Part shown: one piece after another, positions 54,888 to 64,000 of the stretch
How positions within the stretch are numbered: the stretch's first letter is position 1
How the letters are laid out: every line of letters begins with the position of its first letter
Assembly (NCBI GenBank): GCA_039555135.1
Contig: CP114179.1
Location: 3,968,001 to 4,032,000, forward strand
Length of the DNA stretch: 64,000 nt
Direction of reading: 5' to 3'
Origin: Phycisphaeraceae bacterium D3-23
Lineage (GTDB): Bacteria; Planctomycetota; Phycisphaerae; Phycisphaerales; Phycisphaeraceae
Made by a program: the position numbers and the translations under genes
The notes under the pieces: generated by a model
Seen by the model: the letters and a program-made list of their open reading frames with translations, nothing else
Told to the model about the DNA's origin: nothing
The model's database searches: none

Positions 54888-56198
54888 ATGACATCGCGAC
54901 TTACAACCCGGTTGGCCTTCGCGTTTGCGATGCTGTCGGTATGGGCCGCCGGGGCGCAGCCCAACATCGTGCTCATCATGGCCGATGACCTGGGCTACGG
55001 CGACCTGGGCTGCTACGGCAGCGAAGACCAGCACACCCCGCACCTTGATGCGCTGGCCGATGCGGGCATCCGTCTGACCGACTACCACAGCAACGGCACC
55101 GTGTGCAGCCCGACCCGCGCGGCGCTGATGACCGGCCGCTACCCGCAACGCACCGGCGTCGAAGGCGTCGTCACCGCGGCCAACCACCGCGAAGTCGGCC
55201 TGCCGCTCGAAGAAGTCACCCTCGCCGAAGTCCTGCGCGACGCGGGCTACGTCACCGCGCTCTTTGGCAAGTGGCACCTGGGCTACGACCCACGCTTTGG
55301 CCCAACGCGGCAGGGCTTCGACACCTTCGAGGGCTTTGTCTCCGGCAACATCGACTACCAGAACAAGATCGACCAGGTCGGCGAAGAAGACTGGTGGGTC
55401 GGCGAGCAACGCCTGCTTGAGCCGGGCTACTTGACGACGGTGATCACCGACCGGGCAGTGGACTGGATCGGCGAGCAGTCGGATCGGCCATTCTTTCTTT
55501 ACCTTTCGCATGGTGCGCCGCACTACCCGTACCAAGGGCCGGACGACCCGGGCTTCCGTGTCCCGGGCGAGGCGCGTGTGGCTTCGCCGCGTCAGGATAT
55601 CGATGCGGCGTACCGCGAAATGATCACGGCGCTGGACGATAGTGTCGGCCGGGTCGTGGCGGCGCTGGAAACGCACGGCCTGGAAGAAAACACGCTCATC
55701 ATTTTCTGCTCGGACAACGGCTGTACCGGGCGTGTCGGCTCGTCGGGGCCCTGGCGTGGGCACAAGGGCCAGGTGTATGAGGGCGGCCACCGCGTGCCGT
55801 TCATCGCGGCTTGGCCGGGCACGATCGATGCCGGCGAGGTCCTGGATGACCTGGCAATGAGTATGGACCTGCTGCCGACGTTCGCGGCGTTGGCGGGTGC
55901 GGCGCTACCCGAAGGGGTTGAGATCGACGGTGTCAACCTGGTTGACCATTGGGCGGATGGATTGACCCAGCCCCGCCGGGTGCATTGGCGCTCGGGGCTT
56001 CAGGGGGCGATGCGTGAGGGCCGATGGAAGCTGGTGGTCCGAGGGGACAAGGACTATGCGCTCTTCGATCTGGATGAAGACCCCGCCGAGCAGCATGATG
56101 TGTCGATGCAGCACGGTGAGATCGCGACGGCAATGCGTGTCGCGCACTCTGACTGGCTACGCGAATCCCGAGCGGGTGTCGAGCGTGTTTCGCCTTGA
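54888..56198 (+). CDS. Secreted sulfatase (formylglycine-dependent, Cys type)
   Basis: Sulfatases cleave sulfate esters, in planctomycetes often from algal polysaccharides. The signal peptide (LTTRLAFAFAMLSVWAAGA) is followed by PNIVLIMADDLGYGDLGCYG with metal-binding Asp pair, and CSPTRAALMTGRYPQRTG, where the Cys of CxPxR becomes formylglycine. Metal ligands near the centre are in IFCSDNG. GGAG before ATG 54888. Length 436 is typical. No formylglycine-generating enzyme is in the window. Confidence 0.93.
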   Translation: MTSRLTTRLAFAFAMLSVWAAGAQPNIVLIMADDLGYGDLGCYGSEDQHTPHLDALADAGIRLTDYHSNGTVCSPTRAALMTGRYPQRTGVEGVVTAANHREVGLPLEEVTLAEVLRDAGYVTALFGKWHLGYDPRFGPTRQGFDTFEGFVSGNIDYQNKIDQVGEEDWWVGEQRLLEPGYLTTVITDRAVDWIGEQSDRPFFLYLSHGAPHYPYQGPDDPGFRVPGEARVASPRQDIDAAYREMITALDDSVGRVVAALETHGLEENTLIIFCSDNGCTGRVGSSGPWRGHKGQVYEGGHRVPFIAAWPGTIDAGEVLDDLAMSMDLLPTFAALAGAALPEGVEIDGVNLVDHWADGLTQPRRVHWRSGLQGAMREGRWKLVVRGDKDYALFDLDEDPAEQHDVSMQHGEIATAMRVAHSDWLRESRAGVERVSP

Positions 56199-56226
56199 TC
56201 GTTGTTGAGAGTAACGAAGGAGTACC

Positions 56227-57309
56227 ATGCCCGACCCTAACCCCAACCTGATCACGAAACTCGAGGAGATTGCTGCGCGGTTTGATGAGCTCGAAGCGCA
56301 GCTCGCGGACCCGGCCGTGGTGACGGACCACAACGTGGTGATGCGGCTGAGTATCAAGCGGGCGGCGATCGTGGGCGTGGTTGAGCGGTACCGGGATTAT
56401 CAGAAGCAGCAGGAAGACCTGGCCGAGGCGCGTGAGATCATCGCGGACGGCAGCGACGCGGAGCTGGTCGAGCTGGCGAACGAGCAGGTCGAAGAGCTTG
56501 AGGGCCAGTCGGGCGCGCTGCTCGAAGCGATCGGCAACGAGCTGGTGACGGCGGACGACGCGGCGGTCGGGGCGGTGATCCTCGAAGTACGCAGCGGCGC
56601 GGGGGGCGACGAGGCGGCGCTGTTTGCGGGTGAGGTCTACGAGATGTACCAGACGTTTGCCAAGTCACGTGGCTGGAAGCTGGAGACGATGGACTTCTCC
56701 GCCGGCGAGCAGGGCGGGGTGCGCAACGTCACCGCGAGCGTGAAAGGCGAGGGCGTCTGGCAGGGGCTGGGCTATGAGGGCGGGGTGCATTGCGTGAAGC
56801 GTGTGCCCGCGACCGAGACGCAGGGCCGGGTGCATACGAGCACGTGTACCGTCGCGGTGCTGCCCGAGCCCGAGGACATCGAGGTCAACATCCCGGATAG
56901 CGACGTGGACATCCACGTCACGACCGCGCAGGGCCCGGGCGGGCAGAACGTGAACAAGGTCGCCACGGCGGTGCACATGATCCACAAGCCCTCGGGGATC
57001 GAGGTGCGGATGCAGGAGAGCAAGAGCCAGCAGCAAAACCGCGACAAGGCCTGGCAGCTCTTGCGGGCGCGGGTGTACGAGATGGAGCAGGCGAAGATTG
57101 ATGCGGAGCGCGCCGAGACGCGCAGCGAGATGATCGGCACCGGCGGCCGCAGCGAGCGGGTGCGGACCTACCGCTGGAAAGACAACATGATCGTCGACCA
57201 CCGTCTTGGCGAGAGCTTCAACCTCGGCAAGGTGATGGCGGGGGAGTTGCAGCCGATGATCGACTTGCTGATCGAACGCGACCGGGCCCAGCGGTTGGCG
57301 GCGCTGTGA
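56227..57309 (+). CDS. prfA: Peptide chain release factor 1
   Basis: RF1 reads UAG and UAA. The PxT tripeptide is PAT in RVPATETQGRVHTS (about residues 194-207), specific to RF1, and GGQ lies in TAQGPGGQNVNKVATAVH. GGAG lies upstream of ATG 56227. Length 360 is normal. Several genes here end in TAG, so RF1 use is expected. It lies 28 bases after the sulfatase stop. Confidence 0.96.
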   Translation: MPDPNPNLITKLEEIAARFDELEAQLADPAVVTDHNVVMRLSIKRAAIVGVVERYRDYQKQQEDLAEAREIIADGSDAELVELANEQVEELEGQSGALLEAIGNELVTADDAAVGAVILEVRSGAGGDEAALFAGEVYEMYQTFAKSRGWKLETMDFSAGEQGGVRNVTASVKGEGVWQGLGYEGGVHCVKRVPATETQGRVHTSTCTVAVLPEPEDIEVNIPDSDVDIHVTTAQGPGGQNVNKVATAVHMIHKPSGIEVRMQESKSQQQNRDKAWQLLRARVYEMEQAKIDAERAETRSEMIGTGGRSERVRTYRWKDNMIVDHRLGESFNLGKVMAGELQPMIDLLIERDRAQRLAAL

Positions 57310-57313
57310 TTGC

Positions 57314-57375
57314 GTAGGGTGGGTATCGGTCGCGGACTCCCTCCACCGGTCGCGGACTCCCTCCACCCACCCTAC
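57314..57375. repeat. GTAGGGTGGGT repeat, copy 3, with internal tandem duplication
   Basis: GTAGGGTGGGT (57314-57324) and ACCCACCCTAC (57365-57375) form the ends. The centre CGGTCGCGGACTCCCTCCAC (20 bases) is present twice in tandem (57327-57346, 57347-57366). Confidence 0.8.
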
Positions 57376-57431
57376 ATCCTTCTGCCCGCCCCTTTTGGCC
57401 TCGCCCGCCGTGGTCCGCCGATAACACTCCC

Positions 57432-60206
57432 ATGCGTCTAAACATCGCCAGGGCGGTCGTTGTCGTCACCTCGCTGGTCGCGGTGGTGCTGCTGCTCGCC
57501 GCCGAGCCCGTGCTCGCCCAGCAGCACGAGCGCTCCCGCCGGCTCGAACGCCGGTTCGACTTTGAGGAGACCGACGACCGCGGCAACAAGATCGGCTTCA
57601 GCGGCAGCGTCCTGCCCCGGCACTGGTATATCGTCGGACGACAGCCCCAGGGCGCCGACGAACGCTTCCGCCGGATACCGCTGCACGCGTCGCTCACCGA
57701 TGCGGTCGGCTACCCCGACTTCGCCGAGGTCGGATACGACCGCAGCCACAGCGTGTCGGGCGATTTCTCGCTCAAGCTCGAACTCACCGGCGGCGGCACC
57801 GGGGCCTACGTCGAGGTCGGTGCGGTCCCCGCGATCGCGGCGAGTGACTACATGCTCACCGCCTGGGTCCGCACCGAACAGCTCGAACACGCCTGGGCCG
57901 AGGTCCGCGTCTACTACATCGACAACACGCGCGGCCGCATCGCGTCCAGCGTCCGCCGGTCCGAGCCGTTCCAGACCGACGGCGAGTGGGAGCAGGTCGC
58001 GGTCCGCCTGCCCGGCGACCACGCCGACGCCGAGTACATCGGCGTCGAGCTGCTCATCGTCCAGCCCGGCATGTCGCCGACGCATCCGCTGGGCGCACGC
58101 CAGGTCGTCCGGCAGGACATCGACGGCGGCGCGTGGTTCGACGACATCGCGCTGTGGAAACTCCCCCACGTCGAGCTCCGCACCCAGCGGCGAACCAACA
58201 TCATCGCGGGCCAGAAGCCCGAGATCACCGCCACCGTCCGCGACCTCAGTGGCCAGCACCTGCAGGCCCGGCTCACGGTCTACGACCACGACTACAACGT
58301 CGTCGATCGACAGACCCTCCCCGTCGGCGCAGGCGAATTGAGCTCGTGGTCGTGGGAGCCCGACCTGCCGGGTTTTGGCTGGTACTTCACCGAGCTACTT
58401 GTCAGCGAAGACGACGGCACGGGCACGTTCCGCAACACCGTCGAGCACACCATCGGCGCGATGCTCTACCTGCCCGAAGACCCCGGCGCGTTGGGCCGCG
58501 ACCTCGCGCGCTTCATGCTCGTCGCCGAGGGCATGCCCGACGACCAGCTCCCGCTGCTACAGGAAATCCTTGAACAGACCGGCCAGAGCGGCGCGGTCTT
58601 GAGTGCCTGGGCCCGCGGCACGACCGTCGAGACACTCATCGACCGCCAGCAAAAGCTCGACCCGATCATCCGCGCCCTCACCGTCGGCGGGGGCAACGCG
58701 GTCGTCTCGTTCCACCCCGTCCCCGTCGAGCTTGCCGGGCTCGGTGTCTCCGGCTCGACCGACCCGCTCTCCGTGTTGCTCGGAGAAGAGGCGGTCTGGC
58801 TGCCGTACCTCAAGCCCGTGCTCGTGCGCCACGGCCAGCGCATCAGCCAGTGGCAGCTCGGCGGCTCGTCACGCGCCGACGCGTTCTACTCCGGCCAGCT
58901 TGCACGCGACCTCGACGCCGTCGAGCGCGAGTTCGACCGCATGGCCCCGTCGCCCACGCTCATCGTCCCCTGGCGACTCGACCAGCCCCCGCGCGGCTCG
59001 GTGCAGTCACGACAACGCGCCGTCGCTATGGACTGGCCCCAGGGCTTCACGCCCGACGCCCTCGCCGACGCGCTCGAAACCTGGCCTGTCCCGCCCGACC
59101 AGGTCCGCCTCGATATCCGCCTGGCCGACGCCGACCAGATGCGCCACGCCCAGCGCATCACCGACCTCGTGCTCCGCATGCTCCACGCATGGGAACAGCA
59201 GAACGGCGCGATCGGGCTGCCCACCCCGTGGACGCAAGGCGACGAGCGCGAAGTGTCGCTGCTCCCCGATCCCGCGCTGGGCGTCTGGGTCACGACCGCT
59301 CGCCGGCTCGCCGGCCAACGCGTCGTCGGCCACATGCCGCTTGGGCACGGGCTGCGCTGCATGATCCTCGACGGCCGGCAGGGCGGCATGCTCGTCGTCT
59401 GGAACGAAAACGCCGACGCCGACACCGTCGATGTCGCGCTGTACCTGGGCCAAAGCCCTCAGCGCATCGACCTCTGGGGCAACCGCACCGCCATCACCGA
59501 AACCAGCGGCAAGCACACCCTGCGCGTCGGCCGAACACCCACCTTCATCACCGGCATTGACGCGACCCTCGCGCTCTTCCGCGCAAGCTTCACACTCGAC
59601 GACCCCTTCATCGAATCCACCCAGACCGTCCACCGCCGAACACTCACACTCACCAACCCCTGGCAGCGCACCGTCAACGGCCGGTACACACTCACCGGGC
59701 CCGCCGGCTGGACCATCCAGCCCCAGATGCACCAGTTCTCTATCCCGCCCGGCGGCACGATCGAGGTCCCCCTCGCCATCCGCTTCCCCATCCACGAATC
59801 CGGCGGTATCAAATCACTCAGCGCACGCTTCAGCTTTGAAGCCGACCGCAGCTACGAGGTCGTCATGCAGACCCCTATCGAGCTCGGCCTCCGCGACGTC
59901 CAGTTCGAGGCCTCCGTCGCGCTCGAGGCCGGCCAAACCCCCGGCACCACCGACGCCGTCGTGACCCTCAACGTCTCCAACCGCGGCGGCGAGTCCACCG
60001 CCCTCTACCTCTTCGCCGCCACGCGCGACCGCCCCCGGCGCGAAATCCTGGTCCCCGGCATCGAGCCCGGCGAGTTCATCACACGCCGCGTCCGATTCAC
60101 CGACGTCGGCGACCTCCTCACCGAAGGCCACATCCGCTGCGGCGTCCGCGAAGCCAACGGCCCGGCCATCCTCAACCAACTCCTCGAACTCGACGTGCAG
60201 GAGTAG
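57432..60206 (+). CDS. Very large secreted protein, function unknown
   Basis: The 924-residue protein has a signal peptide (VVVVTSLVAVVLLLAAEPVLA), then about 200 residues resembling a carbohydrate-binding jelly-roll (VSGDFSLKLELTGGGTGAYVE, YMLTAWVRTEQLEHAWAEVR), a middle of about 350 residues with a repeating alternation of strands and helices, and a C-terminal 200 residues with Ig-like beta repeats (TLTNPWQRTVNGRYTLTG, VVTLNVSNRGGESTALYLF). No catalytic motif is recognised. It may be an extracellular glycan-active or surface protein. Confidence 0.7.
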   Translation: MRLNIARAVVVVTSLVAVVLLLAAEPVLAQQHERSRRLERRFDFEETDDRGNKIGFSGSVLPRHWYIVGRQPQGADERFRRIPLHASLTDAVGYPDFAEVGYDRSHSVSGDFSLKLELTGGGTGAYVEVGAVPAIAASDYMLTAWVRTEQLEHAWAEVRVYYIDNTRGRIASSVRRSEPFQTDGEWEQVAVRLPGDHADAEYIGVELLIVQPGMSPTHPLGARQVVRQDIDGGAWFDDIALWKLPHVELRTQRRTNIIAGQKPEITATVRDLSGQHLQARLTVYDHDYNVVDRQTLPVGAGELSSWSWEPDLPGFGWYFTELLVSEDDGTGTFRNTVEHTIGAMLYLPEDPGALGRDLARFMLVAEGMPDDQLPLLQEILEQTGQSGAVLSAWARGTTVETLIDRQQKLDPIIRALTVGGGNAVVSFHPVPVELAGLGVSGSTDPLSVLLGEEAVWLPYLKPVLVRHGQRISQWQLGGSSRADAFYSGQLARDLDAVEREFDRMAPSPTLIVPWRLDQPPRGSVQSRQRAVAMDWPQGFTPDALADALETWPVPPDQVRLDIRLADADQMRHAQRITDLVLRMLHAWEQQNGAIGLPTPWTQGDEREVSLLPDPALGVWVTTARRLAGQRVVGHMPLGHGLRCMILDGRQGGMLVVWNENADADTVDVALYLGQSPQRIDLWGNRTAITETSGKHTLRVGRTPTFITGIDATLALFRASFTLDDPFIESTQTVHRRTLTLTNPWQRTVNGRYTLTGPAGWTIQPQMHQFSIPPGGTIEVPLAIRFPIHESGGIKSLSARFSFEADRSYEVVMQTPIELGLRDVQFEASVALEAGQTPGTTDAVVTLNVSNRGGESTALYLFAATRDRPRREILVPGIEPGEFITRRVRFTDVGDLLTEGHIRCGVREANGPAILNQLLELDVQE

Positions 60207-60313
60207 CCATCTAGCGCCATGATCCGAATCGTGTGGAACTGGAGCGCCGCGCCCCGGCCGCCAAGCCCGGTCTATTGCCACCGACCGTTCCCTACATCGA
60301 AAGACAAACGCCC

Positions 60314-60730
60314 ATGACACTCCGCCTGATGAACCTCGCATGGACGACCATGCTCCTGATCGCCCTCGGCGTCACCGCCGGGTGCAGCACCACGACGCAA
60401 TCCTCGCGCGACGTGTCGGCCGACCCCGTGTTCCGCCACATCGTCATGTTCAAGTTCAACGACACCGCCACCGAGCAGCAGATCGCCGACATCGTCGCGG
60501 GCTTCAACGCGCTGCCCGGCCAGATCGAGCAGATCACCGCCTACGAGCACGGGCTGAACACCAACACCGACGACAACGCGAACGGCTTTACCCATATCTT
60601 CCTCGTGACGTTCGCAAATGAAGAAGGCCTCGCCGTCTACGGCCCGCACCCCGCCCACCAGGCGTTCGTCGCCGAACTGCTCCCGGTGCTGGACGAAGTA
60701 CTCGTCGCGGACTACTGGGCCGGCGGGTAG
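60314..60730 (+). CDS. Dabb-domain lipoprotein
   Basis: Lipobox GVTAGC (Cys about residue 24) and then a stress-responsive A/B barrel (Dabb) domain: HIVMFKFNDTATEQQIADIV (residues 42-61), HGLNTNTDDNANGFTHIFLVTF and GPHPAHQAFV. Length 138. Dabb proteins form small barrels; their roles vary. Export to the periplasm as a lipoprotein is less usual for the family. It follows the large secreted protein by 107 bases. Confidence 0.85.
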   Translation: MTLRLMNLAWTTMLLIALGVTAGCSTTTQSSRDVSADPVFRHIVMFKFNDTATEQQIADIVAGFNALPGQIEQITAYEHGLNTNTDDNANGFTHIFLVTFANEEGLAVYGPHPAHQAFVAELLPVLDEVLVADYWAGG

Positions 60731-60839
60731 ACCATCGGCGGGCAGAAAACTGACGTAGGCCTAGGGAATGTAGGCGTCGGCCTGTAAACTATGACTCGTC
60801 TTGTTTCGTGCCCCATCGCCTACCTTCTGGGAGCCCATC

Positions 60840-62207
60840 ATGCCTGAGCCCACCCGCCGACAGTTCGTCCAGTCCGCCGCGGCCGTCGCCGCCGGGCTCT
60901 CCCTGCCACGCCTCGCTTGCGCCCAGCCGGCCAACGCCAACAGCAAACTCAGCCACGCCTGCATCGGCGTCGGCGGGATGATGGGCGGCTACGACCTCGG
61001 CCAGTTCGCCGGCCACCCGCGCGTCAATATCACCGCCCTCTGCGATGTCGACCGCAACATCCTGAACGCCGCCGCCGCGAACTTCCCCGACGCCCGGCTG
61101 TACGCCGACTGGCGCGAGATGCTCGACCAGGAAGGCGACCGCATCGACTCGGTCAACATCACCGTCCCCGACCACATGCACGCCGCCATCGGCCTCGCCG
61201 CCGCGAAGCGCGGCAAGCACATCTACTGCCAAAAACCCATGTGCCATGACGTCGCCGAGGTCCGCGCGCTCACCGACGCCGCCGCCGACGCAGGCGTCTG
61301 CTCACAGCTGGGCACGCAGCACGCCTCGGGCACCGGCGACCGCATGGGCGTCCACTTCATCCAGCAAGGCGCGATCGGCAAGATCAGCCGCGTCGTCCTC
61401 TGCTCCAACCGCTCTGGCGTCGAGCCCTACCGCCCGCTGGGCCCGCGCCCCGACCACACCGACCCCGTCCCCGACCACCTCGACTGGGACCTCTGGCTGG
61501 GCACTGCGCCCGAGCGCCCCTACGTCAACAGCATCTACCACGTCCACCGCTGGCGCGGCTGGCTCGACTTCGGCACCGGCTGGCTGGGCGACATCGGCTG
61601 CCACATCTTCGACGCCCCGTGGAAAGCACTCCGCCTCACCGCGCCCACCTCCGTCGTCGCCGAGGACGTCCAGCAGTCCTGGATCGAGTCCCCCGAGCGC
61701 CGGGCCGACACCTGGCCCCAGGGCCAGCACGTCGTCTGGAAGTTCCCCGGCCAGGACAACGACCTCATCGACGGCGACGAGCTCCACGTCGACTGGTACG
61801 ACGGCGAATACTTCCCCCCCGACGACCTACGCAACATCGTCCTCGAACACGAGCCCAGCTACCCCGAAGAGGCCTCCCTCTTCGTCGGCGAGACCGGCAT
61901 CATGCTCCTCCGACACGGCGGGTACCCGACCTTCTACCCCCGCGAAATCATGAACGAGCTCGAACGCCCCGAGCTCCCCGCCATGAGCCACTACCACCGC
62001 TTCCTCGACGCCTGCCTCGGCGGCGAAGACAGCAACTCCCCCTTCCACATCACCGGCCCCATGGCCGAGGCCATCCTGCTCGGCACCGTCGCCGTCCGAA
62101 ACCCCGGCCAAACGCTCCACTGGGACCCCGACCACCTCGCCATCACCAACAGCGACACCGCCCAGCAGATGCTCGCGCGCGAATACCGCGCGGGGTGGGG
62201 CGTTTAG
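60840..62207 (+). CDS. TAT-exported Gfo/Idh/MocA-family oxidoreductase
   Basis: The N-terminus TRRQFVQSAAAVAAGLSLPRL is a twin-arginine signal. The Rossmann part follows (GVGGMMGGYDLG, ITALCDVDRNILNAAA, IDSVNITVPDHMHAAIGLAA) and the EKP-like motif is QKPMCHD, with the Lys of the active site. The C-terminal domain includes DFGTGWLGDIGCHIFDAPW. Length 455. Exported Gfo/Idh proteins are abundant in planctomycetes and probably act on sugars. GGGAG lies upstream of ATG 60840. Confidence 0.9.
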   Translation: MPEPTRRQFVQSAAAVAAGLSLPRLACAQPANANSKLSHACIGVGGMMGGYDLGQFAGHPRVNITALCDVDRNILNAAAANFPDARLYADWREMLDQEGDRIDSVNITVPDHMHAAIGLAAAKRGKHIYCQKPMCHDVAEVRALTDAAADAGVCSQLGTQHASGTGDRMGVHFIQQGAIGKISRVVLCSNRSGVEPYRPLGPRPDHTDPVPDHLDWDLWLGTAPERPYVNSIYHVHRWRGWLDFGTGWLGDIGCHIFDAPWKALRLTAPTSVVAEDVQQSWIESPERRADTWPQGQHVVWKFPGQDNDLIDGDELHVDWYDGEYFPPDDLRNIVLEHEPSYPEEASLFVGETGIMLLRHGGYPTFYPREIMNELERPELPAMSHYHRFLDACLGGEDSNSPFHITGPMAEAILLGTVAVRNPGQTLHWDPDHLAITNSDTAQQMLAREYRAGWGV

Positions 62208-62357
62208 CCAGGCCGACGGCCCCGTGATCCAGGATCAGTTCTTGCGGCTGGATGTGGAGACGAGACGCGATGCGCCGCCCGTGCGTGCCGGTGGCATCAA
62301 CCTGCGATTACATGTCTGCAGTGAGGAGGTCGCGGTGTCTTGCGCGATCCTATCCGT

Positions 62358-62387
62358 GTGACGCCGCCGCAATGCCGCGCCTACAAT
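62358..62387 (+). promoter_or_regulatory. Promoter of the SDR gene
   Basis: GTGACG (62358-62363) and TACAAT (62382-62387) are 18 bases apart, giving a leader of about 45 bases before ATG 62436. Confidence 0.4.
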
Positions 62388-62435
62388 CGGGCGAATCCAT
62401 CGAACCGAATCCTCTTGATTGACCAAGGACCCGCC

Positions 62436-63173
62436 ATGAACGAGATCAAAGACAAAGTCATCATCATCACCGGCGCCAGCAGCGGCATCGGCGAGGCCTG
62501 CGCCCGCGAGCTCGTCGATCGCGGGGCCAAGGTCATGCTCGCCGCCCGCCGCGCCGACCGCCTCGAAAAACTCGCCAACGAGCTCTCCAGCGACGGCAGC
62601 GCCGCCGGCTACCACGAGACCGACGTCACGAAGAAAGACCAGCTCGAACAGCTCGCCGCCGCGACGCTCGAGAAGTTCGGCCGCATCGACGTCCTGGTCA
62701 ACAACGCCGGGCTCATGCCCCTGTCGCCCCTCGAGAAGCTCAAGCTCGACGAGTGGGAGCAGATGGTGGATGTGAATATCAAGGGCGTGCTCTACGCCTT
62801 CGCCGCCGTGCTCCCGAAGATGCTCGACCAGGGCAGCGGGCACATCATCAACGTCTCCTCCGTCGCCGGCCACGTCGTGTTCCCCGGGGCCGCGGTGTAC
62901 TGCGCCACCAAGTTCGCCGTCCGCGCCTTCGCCGAGGGCATCCGCCAGGAGTCCAAGGGCCGGCTGCGCAGCACGATCATCTCCCCGGGCGCGGTCGATA
63001 CCGAACTGACCGACCACATCAGCGACGAAGACACCAAGGAAGCGATGGGCGACATCGTTGCGATCGCGATCAAGCCGGACGCCATCGCCCGCGCCGTCGC
63101 CTTCGCCGTCGAGCAGCCGGGCGAGGTGGACATCAACGAGATCATCGTCCGCCCGACCAAGCAGGATCTGTAG
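62436..63173 (+). CDS. Short-chain dehydrogenase/reductase
   Basis: A classical SDR with [11 protein letters not shown] (residues 13-23), NNAG near 88, Ser in INVSSVAG and YCATK (YxxxK). Followed by SPGAVDTEL. Length 245. It resembles YdfG/serine 3-dehydrogenase-like reductases; substrate unknown. ATG 62436 is preceded by a plausible promoter. Convergent with the hypothetical gene at 63214. Confidence 0.9.
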   Translation: MNEIKDKVIIITGASSGIGEACARELVDRGAKVMLAARRADRLEKLANELSSDGSAAGYHETDVTKKDQLEQLAAATLEKFGRIDVLVNNAGLMPLSPLEKLKLDEWEQMVDVNIKGVLYAFAAVLPKMLDQGSGHIINVSSVAGHVVFPGAAVYCATKFAVRAFAEGIRQESKGRLRSTIISPGAVDTELTDHISDEDTKEAMGDIVAIAIKPDAIARAVAFAVEQPGEVDINEIIVRPTKQDL

Positions 63174-63213
63174 GCCCGCCTGCCACTCGGCTATGCGCTG
63201 CCGGAGACACACC

Positions 63214-63933
63214 TCACGCCGCCTGCCGCTTCCCCACCCGCATCGAGTACACCGGCCCCAGCACGATCGACACCGGCAGCGACATCGGGCCCCGCACACA
63301 CGTCGGGCTTGCAAAACACACCGCCACCTCCACCCGGTCGCCCGGCCGCGCCCACGGCGGGGCAGTCACCTCAGACTCGGTCACCCCCATCACCTGCCAC
63401 CGCCGCCACGCCGACCATTCGCCCGAGCCCGTCGGCTGTATCCGTACATGCACATACACCATCATCGCCCCGCGCGGCATGGCCTTGCGCTGGGGGTGCG
63501 CGGCGTCGCGCACGGTCAGGCGCAGCCCGCCTTGCATCGTGGGCATCAGGAACAGGTGGGGCGGTGCGCTGGGCACACGCAGCCGCGCCCGCGACGGGTT
63601 CACCGGCCGCAGGCCGATCGCCGCCAACCGCTTGGTCCGGTCCCCCGCGTGCTCCGCCGTAATCAGGAACGCCCGCACGAGCTTCACCCGCCGCCGTGTC
63701 TCCTTCACCAGCGCCGCCAACGCCTCGTCCTTCGCCCGCACCGTCACCGCCGTGCGCATCGCCGGCGTCTGACTCACCCGGTACGCGGCCGCCGCCTGCT
63801 CGTAAAGCGTATGGAACGCCTCCGCTTCCGGGGGCGTAACGCCGTACGTTTCTGGCGATGCCAGCAGGTGCTTCGCTAGCTGCGCGGCGAATGCTATACG
63901 TTTACCCTCTTGCCTCGGCAGATAGTCCGGCAT
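63214..63933 (-). CDS. Hypothetical protein (planctomycete-type, C-terminal beta domain)
   Basis: The 239-residue protein starts MPDYLPRQEGKRIAFAAQLA, followed by a helical part (residues 1-90) with VTVRAKDEALAALVKETRRR and a beta-rich C-terminal half. From memory it resembles a family of uncharacterised proteins with an MxDYxP start and an alanine-rich helical domain, but I cannot confirm this. ATG 63933 is chosen over GTG 63942. Function unknown. Confidence 0.6.
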   Translation of the reverse strand: MPDYLPRQEGKRIAFAAQLAKHLLASPETYGVTPPEAEAFHTLYEQAAAAYRVSQTPAMRTAVTVRAKDEALAALVKETRRRVKLVRAFLITAEHAGDRTKRLAAIGLRPVNPSRARLRVPSAPPHLFLMPTMQGGLRLTVRDAAHPQRKAMPRGAMMVYVHVRIQPTGSGEWSAWRRWQVMGVTESEVTAPPWARPGDRVEVAVCFASPTCVRGPMSLPVSIVLGPVYSMRVGKRQAA

Positions 63934-64000
63934 CCCACACACCCCTTTCTAGAATCAACGCGGGTCCTCCCCCATTATCGAACCCCCCCCCCCGCCCGCT

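Noticed and set aside
57327-57366. CRISPR-like direct repeat
   Set aside because: Only two adjacent copies with no spacer between them; it is a tandem duplication inside a palindromic element.

Overview
The window reads as chromosomal DNA of a G+C-rich planctomycete, most likely of the Phycisphaerae type. This is inferred from several lineage markers seen together: a PVC-type small basic protein (35568-35771), a PEP-CTERM protein, a Cys-dependent sulfatase, a TAT-exported Gfo/Idh protein, a prepilin with its peptidase, the futalosine-pathway enzyme MqnE, a zinc-free L31, and flagellar FliD/FliS. About 65 protein genes are packed densely on both strands. I see no rRNA, tRNA, CRISPR array, transposase or prophage.

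Layout: 1-4.4 kb holds the end of an HtrA/PDZ protein, then fliD and fliS. 4.5-15 kb is mostly minus strand: trpS, trpF, uvrD/pcrA, a Lon-substrate-binding-domain protein, cysE, a structured non-coding RNA (possibly 6S-like), a zinc-ribbon membrane protein, an aldo/keto reductase overlapping an FAD oxidoreductase, and a LysM protein. 15-19.5 kb is plus strand: an anti-sigma antagonist/kinase pair, ybeY, a CorC-like protein and cysS. 19.6-26.8 kb is minus strand: a GspE-N-like protein, pgsA, an HI0933-type flavoprotein, an orphan, rpsA, and two adjacent genes that are each frameshifted as read (mpg and a ResB-like gene). 26.8-31.2 kb is plus strand: crcB and a korA/korB pair with two small genes between them. 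31.2-46.2 kb mixes cofactor and central metabolism: mqnE, acpS, aminotransferase, nadC-birA, speA, carA, SMUG-type glycosylase and gap. 46.3-53.5 kb holds xseA-xseB, prepilin peptidase, an OmpA lipoprotein, hisH overlapping a damage-control phosphatase, and a prepilin. 53.5-64 kb holds a class IV aminotransferase, rpmE, a sulfatase, prfA, a very large secreted protein, a Dabb lipoprotein, a Gfo/Idh protein, an SDR and a hypothetical protein.

Two genome-scale signals are not explained by the gene list. First, several families of short palindromic repeats occupy many intergenic gaps. Some sit in frame inside conserved enzymes: a TGFQPV...RQDAC peptide module in KorA and in the flavoprotein, with a related shorter form in the FAD oxidoreductase. 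Others provide the stop codon of the neighbouring gene. Second, a dozen genes have a -10-like hexamer (TANNNT, or TATAAA at xseB) ending 5-8 bases before the start codon and no Shine-Dalgarno sequence, so their mRNAs are probably leaderless. Other genes here have clear GGAG/AGGAG sites, so two modes of translation initiation appear to coexist.
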